The notes beneath the pieces were generated by a model. The model was not told the DNA's origin and did not search any database. It saw nothing but the letters and a program-made list of their open reading frames with translations. Position numbers and translations under genes: made by a program. DNA of 64,000 nt from Paraprevotella clara YIT 11840 (GTDB taxonomy: Bacteria; Bacteroidota; Bacteroidia; Bacteroidales; Bacteroidaceae): positions 2,277 to 66,276 of the forward strand of contig NZ_JH376599.1 of assembly GCF_000233955.1 (NCBI RefSeq). Direction: 5' to 3'. Each line of letters begins with the position of its first letter. The first letter of the stretch is position 1. Positions 15,985-24,551 of the stretch are shown in pieces.

Positions 15985-18642
15985 TCATTCCTCCATGGGT
16001 GTTGCGGCGGGTTGTTGTACCGGCACGGGTGTCGGCACGACTGGCGGACTGGCCGTGGCAGCACTGTCGGTCGGGCTTTCCGTTCCGGATGCCGGACCGG
16101 CAGATGGGGTGGTGGCGGGTGCGCCGGCATCTCCGGATGCTGCGGGCTGCACTGCTTGCTGAGGGGCTGCGGACTTCTCCAAATCAGCCAATATCTTGCG
16201 GCATTGTTCCGGGTCGGCTTTGAGTTTTTTCCAGTATTTTTTGAACGCTTTGCGGTAGTCCTTGTTGAATGTGCCGTCGTTGAGCATGTGTTTCAGGTTG
16301 CGCTCATCCTTCAGGCAGCATTGCACCATCGGTAACCCCCAGTCCATACGTTTATCACCGAGCCTGTTCACCGTGGGGTCATCGTCCGATGGTTCGAAGA
16401 ACTCATCGAACATGAAATTGTCGTCCATGTATCCCGTCGTGGTACGTTTAGGTGCATCCAAGTTAAAGCGTAGTTGTGCCTTGAGGTAAAGCGCCCTTGG
16501 GTCGGCGGGGTCTACTTGTGTGGCATCGTCCAGCATGTAGAGCGCAGTGCCCCAGCATCCGGGGTCTTCCTGCGCCGCCAATATGACGATTTTGTTCCAA
16601 TATGAGGAGTTTGATACGGTATCCATGACCTCCGGGTCGTTCCATTCGCAGTTCAGGCAGCGAAGGAACATTTTCAGTCTGCGATATTCCGGTTTGCCGT
16701 CAGGCAGGAGCATTTCCGCTACGCGATAGGCCGAGGCGAAGGCACCGGCGTTGGCCAGCATCTTGATGTGGGATGTGACGATGGCTTCGTCGTTGTACCA
16801 TCCCTGCCAGCTTGCGTTGCCGAAGTCGTCCATTTTTTGTTTGTGGTATTCCAAATTCAGTTGCACGTCGATGTAAGGTTTGAGCAGGTTGGTGTCCGCC
16901 ACGCCGCGTTGGGCATAACACCGGGCCAGTTCGTAGGCGGCCAACGGCCATTGGCGCAGGCCGTCCTCGTCTTTGACCGATGTGTAGGCGGCCCGGGCTA
17001 TGGTCTCCTTTTCCTTCGGGTCTTTAATCATGTCGAGCAGTTCGTAGAACTCGTAAGGTACTTGTTTTTGCCCGGCGCGGTATCCGGGATCGGTCTGGTA
17101 GAGTTCCCATATCTCTTCGCGTGTTTTCACGCGGTTGGTGTAGTATTGGTATTCGATGTCCACGATGCGCAATTGCGGCAGGATCTGCTGTTCGATGATG
17201 CTCCAGCACGGCAGTTTACGGATGGCGGCCTCCTGCCGCCCCATGTCTTTCGTCGTGGAGAGTACGGCCCGCACACTGGCAGCCTCTTCTTTTAGCGAGT
17301 CGGCTTCCAAGAGGTTCGCCACATCAGTCCATGTGGCCACCTTGTGGGTGGTTTTGATTTCGCCCGTACGGCGGGCATCCTGCAAGGCAGGGAAACGGCT
17401 CAATTCGCCGCGCAGGTATTCCGCACGTTCGCGGCAGAGCCGGGCATTGATGGCTTGTCCTCCTTCGGGCGAGGCCGACCCGTGGATGACCGCACTGGTG
17501 ATGCCCGCATCGGCACCCATATAGCGCGACATGTTGTCTTTGAGTTGGTTCATTTGTTTGAAGTTCAACGTGTCTGTCGGGTCGAGGCGTGCTTCTCCTA
17601 CCACGAATTTCAAATCGAGCTTTTCGTGGTCTTTACTGAATTCCGCCCGTCCTCTTCGTGCATAACGCTCGCGGTTGATGGGAAGCTCGATGAGGCTGTA
17701 ATCCAAGAAGCGCATAGGGTCTTTTACGTAACCCTCGCTCAGGCAGACGCTGTCCTGCCGGTAGGGGGTGTTGGAATTCATGCCGTAGGCCTGAAGGGCA
17801 TCCACCCGGTAACGCGTATTGCGGTCTACGGGTTCCAGAACGAAGTGGATGAGCAGGGAATCTTCCACATGGGAACGCATGAACGTCCCTTCGCGGTATT
17901 TGAACAAGGGGTCGCGGGTTTCGTCGAAGCCCATGCGGCGCAGGTTGCCTCTCTGGAAATCTTCGCCGTCTTTCACGAAGGGAACCAGATGACCCACTAT
18001 CTCGCCGTTGCCTTCTTCCTCATTCTCGTCCAGGTTCACCTCTTCGCTGATGGGAATCGCCTTGACCACGGGGCTGACGATGATGCGTGATTTGTCGTCC
18101 GTGTCGTCGGTCGACAGATAATAGTAGAAAGGACCGACCACCATGCGGTTGCCGCACATGTTGGGGATTTGCGGCTCATTCTTCCGTTTGCGTTTGGCGG
18201 TTTTGGTCACCGTGCCCATCTGCTTGGCGGCCAGGCAGGTCACTTTGATGTCCATCATGCCGCGCAATTCCCGTTTCACGAGGGTGGCCCCCTCCGGTTT
18301 CACGACGATATAGCCCGTCAATGGAAGCTGCATCAGGCAGTAGCCGTCCTGGTCGGTCTCGCCCAAAGCGTCGTACTCCGATTCTGACTGTGGAACATAG
18401 GTCGAGCCGTTGGCTTCCGCCTCCTGGCTTTTCTTCACGAAGGCGTTGGCCTTGCTCGCGTTGAAAAAGCCATATACGATGACATTCGGCCAAGGGGCTA
18501 CATCCTTGCTGTTCAGGTCTTCCGCTTTGCGGACCGTGATATTGATGTTCTTCACCTGGGCTTCTGCGGGGATATGGACCGCTACGATGAACAGCAGGAA
18601 TAGCAGGCGGCGTATAATCATATAGAAATTCGTTTTATACAT
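15985..18642 (-). CDS. OmpA-domain and TPR-like fimbrial locus protein
   Basis: An 885-aa secreted protein with signal peptide (IIRRLLFLLFIVAVHIPAEA). An N-terminal domain (about residues 30-330) is followed by an OmpA-like peptidoglycan-binding domain (about 340-430, with VIHGSASPEGGQAINARLCRERAEYLR). Next come helical repeats resembling TPRs (about 540-820) and a low-complexity Pro/Ala/Thr tail. Proteins of this design accompany Bacteroidales fimbrillin loci and probably tie the surface structure to the cell wall. The codon at 18654 is TTG, so the ATG at 18642 is preferred; an ATG seven codons later is also possible. Confidence 0.8.
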   Translation of the reverse strand: MYKTNFYMIIRRLLFLLFIVAVHIPAEAQVKNINITVRKAEDLNSKDVAPWPNVIVYGFFNASKANAFVKKSQEAEANGSTYVPQSESEYDALGETDQDGYCLMQLPLTGYIVVKPEGATLVKRELRGMMDIKVTCLAAKQMGTVTKTAKRKRKNEPQIPNMCGNRMVVGPFYYYLSTDDTDDKSRIIVSPVVKAIPISEEVNLDENEEEGNGEIVGHLVPFVKDGEDFQRGNLRRMGFDETRDPLFKYREGTFMRSHVEDSLLIHFVLEPVDRNTRYRVDALQAYGMNSNTPYRQDSVCLSEGYVKDPMRFLDYSLIELPINRERYARRGRAEFSKDHEKLDLKFVVGEARLDPTDTLNFKQMNQLKDNMSRYMGADAGITSAVIHGSASPEGGQAINARLCRERAEYLRGELSRFPALQDARRTGEIKTTHKVATWTDVANLLEADSLKEEAASVRAVLSTTKDMGRQEAAIRKLPCWSIIEQQILPQLRIVDIEYQYYTNRVKTREEIWELYQTDPGYRAGQKQVPYEFYELLDMIKDPKEKETIARAAYTSVKDEDGLRQWPLAAYELARCYAQRGVADTNLLKPYIDVQLNLEYHKQKMDDFGNASWQGWYNDEAIVTSHIKMLANAGAFASAYRVAEMLLPDGKPEYRRLKMFLRCLNCEWNDPEVMDTVSNSSYWNKIVILAAQEDPGCWGTALYMLDDATQVDPADPRALYLKAQLRFNLDAPKRTTTGYMDDNFMFDEFFEPSDDDPTVNRLGDKRMDWGLPMVQCCLKDERNLKHMLNDGTFNKDYRKAFKKYWKKLKADPEQCRKILADLEKSAAPQQAVQPAASGDAGAPATTPSAGPASGTESPTDSAATASPPVVPTPVPVQQPAATPMEE

Positions 18643-18663
18643 GGTGATATGCAAGTTGTGGGT

Positions 18664-19197
18664 TTACTTGATGATATAGGCGAAGGAAACGCCGAGTTTG
18701 AACGGGATGAAGGCGTAGCCGTGCGCTGTGCGGCGGTTTTCGGAATAATGGTCGTCGCGGTAGTAATGTTTGTGATCGTAGTAGACGGCACCCACACTCC
18801 CGTAACATTCTATGTTCCAATGGGGCGAGAGGAAGAAAGCGTAGCCGAAAGTCAGTCCGCCGCCCCAGGCGTCGCCCTTATAGGTCTCGCTGCCCCACGT
18901 GATGTCGTAAGACGTGCCAAGGGCTGCCACTCCGATGAATTCGCGCATCATGGGGCGTCCGCCGAACCAATAGCGGAATTCGGGGATGGCACCCACCATT
19001 TTCATGTCCATACCCCACGGTTTGTAGTTGCCGAACACGGACAAGCCGAAGCTGGTCTTGTTGCCCGTAACGATTTCCATGCCTAAGTTAGGGGTCATCA
19101 GTCCATCCCACAGTGCGTCGGTCTTCAGGGCCAATAGCTGCGCTTTCAGTCCGGCTGTTACAGCTACGGTTATGATTGTTGATAAAAGGCGTTTCAT
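18664..19197 (-). CDS. DUF3575 outer-membrane beta-barrel protein
   Basis: A 177-aa protein with signal peptide (KRLLSTIITVAVTAGLKA). The DUF3575 signature follows: LALKTDALWDGLMTPNLGMEI, then GLSVFGNYKPWG and PEFRYWFGGRPM. It probably forms an eight-stranded outer-membrane barrel. Members are frequent in fimbrillin operons. The frame is open to 19251, but the ATG at 19197 starts the signal peptide. It is the second DUF3575 protein in the operon; the other has a long charged tail. Confidence 0.85.
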   Translation of the reverse strand: MKRLLSTIITVAVTAGLKAQLLALKTDALWDGLMTPNLGMEIVTGNKTSFGLSVFGNYKPWGMDMKMVGAIPEFRYWFGGRPMMREFIGVAALGTSYDITWGSETYKGDAWGGGLTFGYAFFLSPHWNIECYGSVGAVYYDHKHYYRDDHYSENRRTAHGYAFIPFKLGVSFAYIIK

Positions 19198-19314
19198 TCG
19201 TTCTTTTCGATTGGTTTGTTCTTTTTTGAAAAAACATCCTCCGGCGCACACGGTTGCGAGGTATGCGGCCGGAAGATGTGCCGTCGGGCTTTTATGCCAG
19301 AAGGGAGGGGCATG

Positions 19315-20532
19315 TCATAGCTCGACGGAGGGGCCGTTGACGGAATCCTGCCAATCGGTGAGGCTGGCATTTGCTTTCACTTCTTCTATGTCGTTCACCG
19401 TGATGGTCACCATGTAAGAGATTCCTTGGCGGAACAGGTTGGTGTCGCTTTCGGAAGCACCGTAAGGAGGCCCTACGGTGAGCCATTCTTCCGTAGTGAT
19501 GTCGAAACCGTCTTCCGGGGCTTCTCCATCTTTGTGTAGCGTGATTTCAAGACGGTATTTCTTTTCCGGGTACAGCATCAGGCTGCCGCCCACTCTCGTG
19601 GCCTGGTCCAAGGTCGTACCGATGGCTACAGGCTGCAAGTCTCCGTCTTGCGCATCCTTGAGCGTGAAATCTGCCCTTGTTTCGTCGGCCGATGGTTGGA
19701 TTCTTTCAGCCAACGTGAGTCTCTTGCTCGGATCCTCGCCCCATTGTTCGCGCTTTTCCAAGTCGGCCACGATGAGGTCTACTTTGGAATGCGCATCGAG
19801 GATCTTGATGGACTTCACGGAAATCTTGCCTGCATCCTCGAATACGGAACCTTTGTTTAGCGGATCCTCTCCGGGTTTCACTTGGAACTGTAAACGTGTC
19901 AGCATGTGCTGCAAGCCGATTAAGGGCATGGCTGCGTCCTTGTTCTCCCGGAAGTAGCGTGCGCTGTAAGCATACTTGTCCAGGAGTGTGGCTCTTCCCC
20001 AGATGATGTCCTGTGTGCCGTCTATCGTATAATGCACTGTGGCGCGATGACGCGGGCCGCCGGAGCCGTCTCCGTCTGCCGACGCTTCATACGTGATATG
20101 GGCATCCTCTGCATACGGATAGTAGCCGTAGAACTCATACATGTAGAATTGGCTGATGGGGTAGAAGTAGTGTTCCTCCCACGTCACGTTGCTGCCTTCC
20201 TTCTTCGCTTTCACGTTTTTCATCAGGCAGGAAGCGTAGTTGTCTTCAGGGTCGAACCACGAAATATCGGGTGCGCCATCGTTTTTCTCCTGTTTCCCAC
20301 GTGCGAGACAGAACACCCCCATTTCGTCCAGATTGCCGTCTTCGTCCACTGTGGCCCGCTTGTCCACGGAAGTGGACACCTCATCCGAATGGGCGGCGAA
20401 GCGGATTTCCACTTCGCTGTTTCCGGGGATGAATACGGGGGCGGACGCATGATCCGACAGGTCTTCGTTGGAACAGCCGGGCAGCAGCATGCAAGCTGCC
20501 GCCACGGCCCAAAGATAATGATGTAACTTCAT
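19315..20532 (-). CDS. Fimbrillin family lipoprotein (minor/tip candidate)
   Basis: A 405-aa precursor with lipobox LLPGC (Cys20). A first beta-strand (SEVEIRFAAHS) ends in Lys-Arg at residues 58-59, followed by the mature domain. The FYGYYPYAED and GTQDIIWGRA segments and the LQHMLTRLQFQVKPG strand are fimbrillin features. In type V pili, lipoprotein precursors are cut after Arg by a surface protease and polymerise by strand exchange. The same Lys-Arg position occurs in all three fimbrillins here. It lies 18 nt after the preceding fimbrillin gene. Stalk or tip position cannot be told from sequence. Confidence 0.85.
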   Translation of the reverse strand: MKLHHYLWAVAAACMLLPGCSNEDLSDHASAPVFIPGNSEVEIRFAAHSDEVSTSVDKRATVDEDGNLDEMGVFCLARGKQEKNDGAPDISWFDPEDNYASCLMKNVKAKKEGSNVTWEEHYFYPISQFYMYEFYGYYPYAEDAHITYEASADGDGSGGPRHRATVHYTIDGTQDIIWGRATLLDKYAYSARYFRENKDAAMPLIGLQHMLTRLQFQVKPGEDPLNKGSVFEDAGKISVKSIKILDAHSKVDLIVADLEKREQWGEDPSKRLTLAERIQPSADETRADFTLKDAQDGDLQPVAIGTTLDQATRVGGSLMLYPEKKYRLEITLHKDGEAPEDGFDITTEEWLTVGPPYGASESDTNLFRQGISYMVTITVNDIEEVKANASLTDWQDSVNGPSVEL

Positions 20533-20550
20533 CTGTCTCTGTTTGGTTTA

Positions 20551-21951
20551 TTAGTTGACGTTTGTATCCACTTCGAGGTCACCACCGTCCTTCCAACCGG
20601 TAAGTGTGGCATCGACTTCAACCTTGGCCATGCCATAGACCTTCACATTGACTGCATAAGAAGAACCCGCTTCGGCTATTGCGCCTTCTGCTGTTCCACC
20701 TTTAGTCAAATCGATGGCTTTTTCCAAGGTGACTGAACCTACGGCATCGTGGTCTGGATCATTTTCCTCGAATGTCTGTTCTATGGTAATATACATCGTA
20801 TATTCTGATTCTCCCGGCGCTACCATCAACGCATGGCCTATCGGTTGTTTTTCATACGTCTTGTCTGGACTACCGGTACCCTCTTGGATTGTGACAGCTT
20901 CGAGGGCTGTCACGTCAGTGTTGGCACCAGTACGGCTCTTCAAATCGAGCTTTACAGGTTCTTCTGTGGCTGGTTCACTACCGACAGGAAGCGTCCATTC
21001 CAACATTTTCTCCGGTTTGAATACTCCGTCGGCCAAGTCGTAAGCCACAATCATCTTACCCGTGGTCTTGGATTTTACCGCGATGTTCGTAACTTTGAGT
21101 CCTACGGCTGATTCTGCTGCAGCTTGTACGGTGAAAGTGAAACGGGTGAGCAAGTGTTGCATGTTGATAGCAGGCTTGATACCGGCACGGGCCGTTTGGG
21201 CAGAGAAACCTAAGTTCTTGCCCACTTCATCCTCTTCTCCTTCATTTGTGGCTACGCCTGTCATCAGATCTTGTGAACCGTCAATTTTGAACCATACATA
21301 TTTCATCTTAACTTGTCCTTCCACTAATGAGTCGCGTACCATGAAATCTGTATTTGCACTTACATCCGTTTTATTCGTTTTCCAAGCAGGATTGGTATAA
21401 ATCGTTGCGGCATCGTCGATATTATATGCGAAGAAATCATGTATGCCCTCATCGGGATAATACTTTGGAGACGTCTCTTCCGTCAATGACAGTGCCCCGG
21501 ATGCTACATTGGTAGGAGCTGTGACTTCTACGTTGGGAAAATTGACGATGGTGGCTGTCGGATTCGTATGTTCTGGTGTTGTTCCGTCATATTCAGTGTC
21601 ATCGATGTTCGGGTCGTCTTCACCGGAAGCGGCTGCACTCTGATAAGTCCAAGTGGTGAACCCCCACGGGTTAGTCTGGGCTTGGTCGGACTTGGAGCGT
21701 TGCATCATCAGAAGGTATAACTTTTCTCCCTGCCATTTATTGGCTTCTTCTCCTTCGATGTCGCCGACGGTACCGATTCCACGTTTTTCAACCGTTACGG
21801 AGGGGCCGTTCAGAGCCAGTTCTACCGGCACCAGTCCGTTGCCATTTCCTACACCGGGCGTGCCGTTGGTTACGGCAACGTCGTCGTTGGAACAACTTCC
21901 CAACATACCCATGCCTGCTACTAAAGCAGATGCAAAAAATAATTTTCTCAT
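20551..21951 (-). CDS. Fimbrillin family lipoprotein (major stalk candidate)
   Basis: A 466-aa precursor with lipobox MLGSC (Cys20), a first strand LVPVELALNG, and Lys-Arg at residues 56-57 before GIGTVGDIEGEE. Characteristic segments are the DFFAYNIDD region, DGSQDLMTGVATN, the MQHLLTRFTFTVQ strand and the acidic, Gly/Thr-rich composition. Its central position and canonical fimbrillin layout make it the best stalk candidate, but that is inference. It is preceded by a 57-nt gap from the upstream fimbrillin gene, the largest spacing among the lipoprotein genes except the one after 19315. Confidence 0.85.
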   Translation of the reverse strand: MRKLFFASALVAGMGMLGSCSNDDVAVTNGTPGVGNGNGLVPVELALNGPSVTVEKRGIGTVGDIEGEEANKWQGEKLYLLMMQRSKSDQAQTNPWGFTTWTYQSAAASGEDDPNIDDTEYDGTTPEHTNPTATIVNFPNVEVTAPTNVASGALSLTEETSPKYYPDEGIHDFFAYNIDDAATIYTNPAWKTNKTDVSANTDFMVRDSLVEGQVKMKYVWFKIDGSQDLMTGVATNEGEEDEVGKNLGFSAQTARAGIKPAINMQHLLTRFTFTVQAAAESAVGLKVTNIAVKSKTTGKMIVAYDLADGVFKPEKMLEWTLPVGSEPATEEPVKLDLKSRTGANTDVTALEAVTIQEGTGSPDKTYEKQPIGHALMVAPGESEYTMYITIEQTFEENDPDHDAVGSVTLEKAIDLTKGGTAEGAIAEAGSSYAVNVKVYGMAKVEVDATLTGWKDGGDLEVDTNVN

Positions 21952-22008
21952 AAAATAAAAAATTTAGTAAAACAATATGTTAATTACACGCATTGTGTCA
22001 GCATTGCG

Positions 22009-23316
22009 TCAGTTTGTATCTTCCTCTTCTTCTCCAACGGTGATGTCGCCTCCCGAAATCCATCCCAATCCTTTGCCGTCTACGGTCAGTTCTATTTTGC
22101 GCGGGCCGTAGACTTTCAACAGCACATCATGCGTCTTACCGGATTGGAAGCCGCCTTCAAAACGCAAGTTGCTGTATTTGGCAATGAATATGGAACCCGA
22201 AGGAATCTTGTCTTCCGGGTTAGCCGTGAGAAAACGGTAGTGGATGATTACGCCCAATTGGTCTATGGGAGGAATCAACAGTGGCTTGCCGATTTTGACA
22301 GGTTCTTCTTCCGGGTCGCTCACGCCGGGTTCCGGGTCGAAAGTGGCATTTTCTCTTTTCAGTGTCGCCCCGAATTCGGTAGGTGTGTTTTCGTTGGGTA
22401 CGTAGACCGTGTCGCACGTAGCTTCCCACGAAATGCCCGTCGGGGGAACGTTGGTCTCGTCCGTCCAGTCGTGTGAAACGCCGGCCCAGTCGGCAGCTAC
22501 CGTGAATTGCGCCCTCGTGGGGATGACTAAGGCAACGGACTGTATGCGTATTTCCCGTCCTTGTTGCTTCAGGGTATCGTAAGCCTGCACCAGAAAGTTG
22601 AGCCGTGCCATTTCGTGTTTCACGCGAAGATGCGGTTCGACGTGCAGGCGTGCACTTTTCGTGCTGTATACCAAATCCCCGGCATGATTCATGAGATATT
22701 TGGTTTCATCATTGTCCGGCAGCCTTTCGGCATCTTCCGTGCCGGGACGGGCGTATGCCGAAATCAGGTCTTGTGTGCCGTCAATCCGGAAGAACTTGGT
22801 GATGCTGCCTTGTGTTCGTTGTTCCGGGGCATATTCTTCTGCATCTCCTTTATAATAAAGGAAGAAATTGTATTTATGCTCCGGGTAAACCGCGCTGTAA
22901 TACGGCGGCTCGCCGTCGGCCCATAACAGTTCGCAGGCGGCTGAAATCCGTGCTTTGCGGTCGTTTACCAGGCAAAGGGGTGCACCGCCCCCAGTGGAAG
23001 TTTCGTCGGCTGTGAGGTCAGGAGTTCCGTCGTACACATGGTTGCGCGTCAGGAATGCGTAGACGCCGAATTCCGCTGCCATCCATTTGGCACGTTCCTC
23101 TTCGTCGTCCCAAAAGCCGAAAGACCCTTGGCCCCGTTTACCCGTCACTAAGGCGTAGGCCGGGTCGGTGAGCGACAGGGTGACGGGGATACTGTCTGCC
23201 GTCATTTCCGGATTCGGGTTGTCTGCGTCGTAGACGGGCGCATACAGTCCGGGGTAGGATTCGTTGCAGGCTGCGAGCGCGCAGCACAAACCTATTCCTG
23301 CGATGTATCTTTTCAT
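22009..23316 (-). CDS. Fimbrillin family lipoprotein
   Basis: A 435-aa precursor with lipobox ALAAC (Cys17), first strand IPVTLSLTDP and Lys-Arg at residues 60-61 before GQGSFGFWDDEEE. The IDGTQDLISAYARPG and VKHEMARLNFLVQA segments align in kind with the two other fimbrillins. Further upstream starts exist (ATG at 23343 and a GTG at 23352 overlapping the DUF5119 stop), but the ATG at 23316 starts a proper lipoprotein signal. It may be an accessory or tip subunit. Confidence 0.83.
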   Translation of the reverse strand: MKRYIAGIGLCCALAACNESYPGLYAPVYDADNPNPEMTADSIPVTLSLTDPAYALVTGKRGQGSFGFWDDEEERAKWMAAEFGVYAFLTRNHVYDGTPDLTADETSTGGGAPLCLVNDRKARISAACELLWADGEPPYYSAVYPEHKYNFFLYYKGDAEEYAPEQRTQGSITKFFRIDGTQDLISAYARPGTEDAERLPDNDETKYLMNHAGDLVYSTKSARLHVEPHLRVKHEMARLNFLVQAYDTLKQQGREIRIQSVALVIPTRAQFTVAADWAGVSHDWTDETNVPPTGISWEATCDTVYVPNENTPTEFGATLKRENATFDPEPGVSDPEEEPVKIGKPLLIPPIDQLGVIIHYRFLTANPEDKIPSGSIFIAKYSNLRFEGGFQSGKTHDVLLKVYGPRKIELTVDGKGLGWISGGDITVGEEEEDTN

Positions 23317-23348
23317 TTCAGTATGTTTGCTTTTCCTCTTCATACGTT

Positions 23349-24551
23349 TCACACTTCAATTTCAAACGTTTCGCCGGGTATCCATTGGTCCAGTCCGGTC
23401 GAGGTGCTGCCACCGTTCAGGATACCGTCTTTGTCGATATTCAGTGGTGAGCCGATTTCCACTGTGATGCTTCGGCTGGCTTGCCGGTAGCCGTTCTCCT
23501 CTTCGTCCCATTGCAGCGATTTGCGCTCTTTCAAGGTATGGTAGAGGTTGATGCCTGCATGGAACACTTTGGCTGCTTTCCTTTGCGTTCCTTCCTCTTC
23601 GTAGTCGTAGTGGGTGTAAATGGCGATTTGCAGGATGCCCGGCCCCGTGACCATGTCTTCGGTATGGCTCCGTACGATACCGGGAATGTTGACGGAGGCT
23701 TCACAGCGCAACGCTTCCGCCGAGGCGCTGTCGGCCGCTGAAGGCAGGGCGGCGTATGTCGGCCTGAACAACAGTTTGTAGGTCTTTTGGGCCAGAATCA
23801 GTCCCGTGGTCAGTTCCATGGTGGATGGTATGCCGGAGATTTCGGCCGTAAGGCTGTCCACTACCACGTCTGCCGTCTTTTCGATGTGGAATACGAACGA
23901 CACGTCCTGTGTGAGCGGTTCGGGCGTGAAGTCCACTACCACCTGGCCTGTCCCTTCTTGGGCCAAAGGGACGGACACATGGTCTACCCGGGCATAGAAC
24001 ACGGGGACACCCTCACTGGAGATGAAGTCGGAGTAAGCGTTGTAATCCTTCCATTCACCATACGCCCCCGCCACTTTCGGATCGTCCACGGGGTAGTGGC
24101 GGTAGGTAAGGTAGAGTGGGGTCAGGCCGCTTCCCAATGTGGCCGCGTCGCCTTGCGTGTCCACGATGTCGGTGGCATCTACCAGTTCACCTTCATCCCA
24201 TCCGAATGTGGCGAAGTTATATTCACCACTGCGTACCCATAGGTTGTGCGTTCCGGCCGGAGCTAATGTGTCGGCCGAAGGCTGTCTTTCCGTTTCGGGC
24301 TGCATGAGGATGCCGTTGTTGTGGCTTTCCTCAGCGGTTATCCGGAATTCATACCGCAGGATGTTGACCGGACGCACGGCTATTACTCCCATGCTGTCGG
24401 GACGGTTTCCTTGGTATTCCTCTTTCCAATGGAAACGGAAATCCATGAAGGAACGGTGAGGGTGTTCCGCCTGGCATAAGTCCACTTCTGTACATGAAGC
24501 CATGGCGCAGAGGAGCGGGAGTACGGCAATCAGACTGCTACATGGTTTCAT
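23349..24551 (-). CDS. DUF5119 lipoprotein of the fimbrial locus (anchor candidate)
   Basis: A 400-aa lipoprotein with lipobox AMASC. The conserved segments of DUF5119 are visible: FHWKEEYQGNRPDSMGVIAVRP, LWVRSGEYNFATFGWD and a long beta-rich body. Unlike the three fimbrillins it has no Lys-Arg cleavage site after the first strand. This would fit a subunit that stays lipid-anchored, such as Mfa2-type anchors, though that role is inferred. It overlaps the upstream DUF3575 gene by 4 nt (ATGA). Confidence 0.8.
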   Translation of the reverse strand: MKPCSSLIAVLPLLCAMASCTEVDLCQAEHPHRSFMDFRFHWKEEYQGNRPDSMGVIAVRPVNILRYEFRITAEESHNNGILMQPETERQPSADTLAPAGTHNLWVRSGEYNFATFGWDEGELVDATDIVDTQGDAATLGSGLTPLYLTYRHYPVDDPKVAGAYGEWKDYNAYSDFISSEGVPVFYARVDHVSVPLAQEGTGQVVVDFTPEPLTQDVSFVFHIEKTADVVVDSLTAEISGIPSTMELTTGLILAQKTYKLLFRPTYAALPSAADSASAEALRCEASVNIPGIVRSHTEDMVTGPGILQIAIYTHYDYEEEGTQRKAAKVFHAGINLYHTLKERKSLQWDEEENGYRQASRSITVEIGSPLNIDKDGILNGGSTSTGLDQWIPGETFEIEV

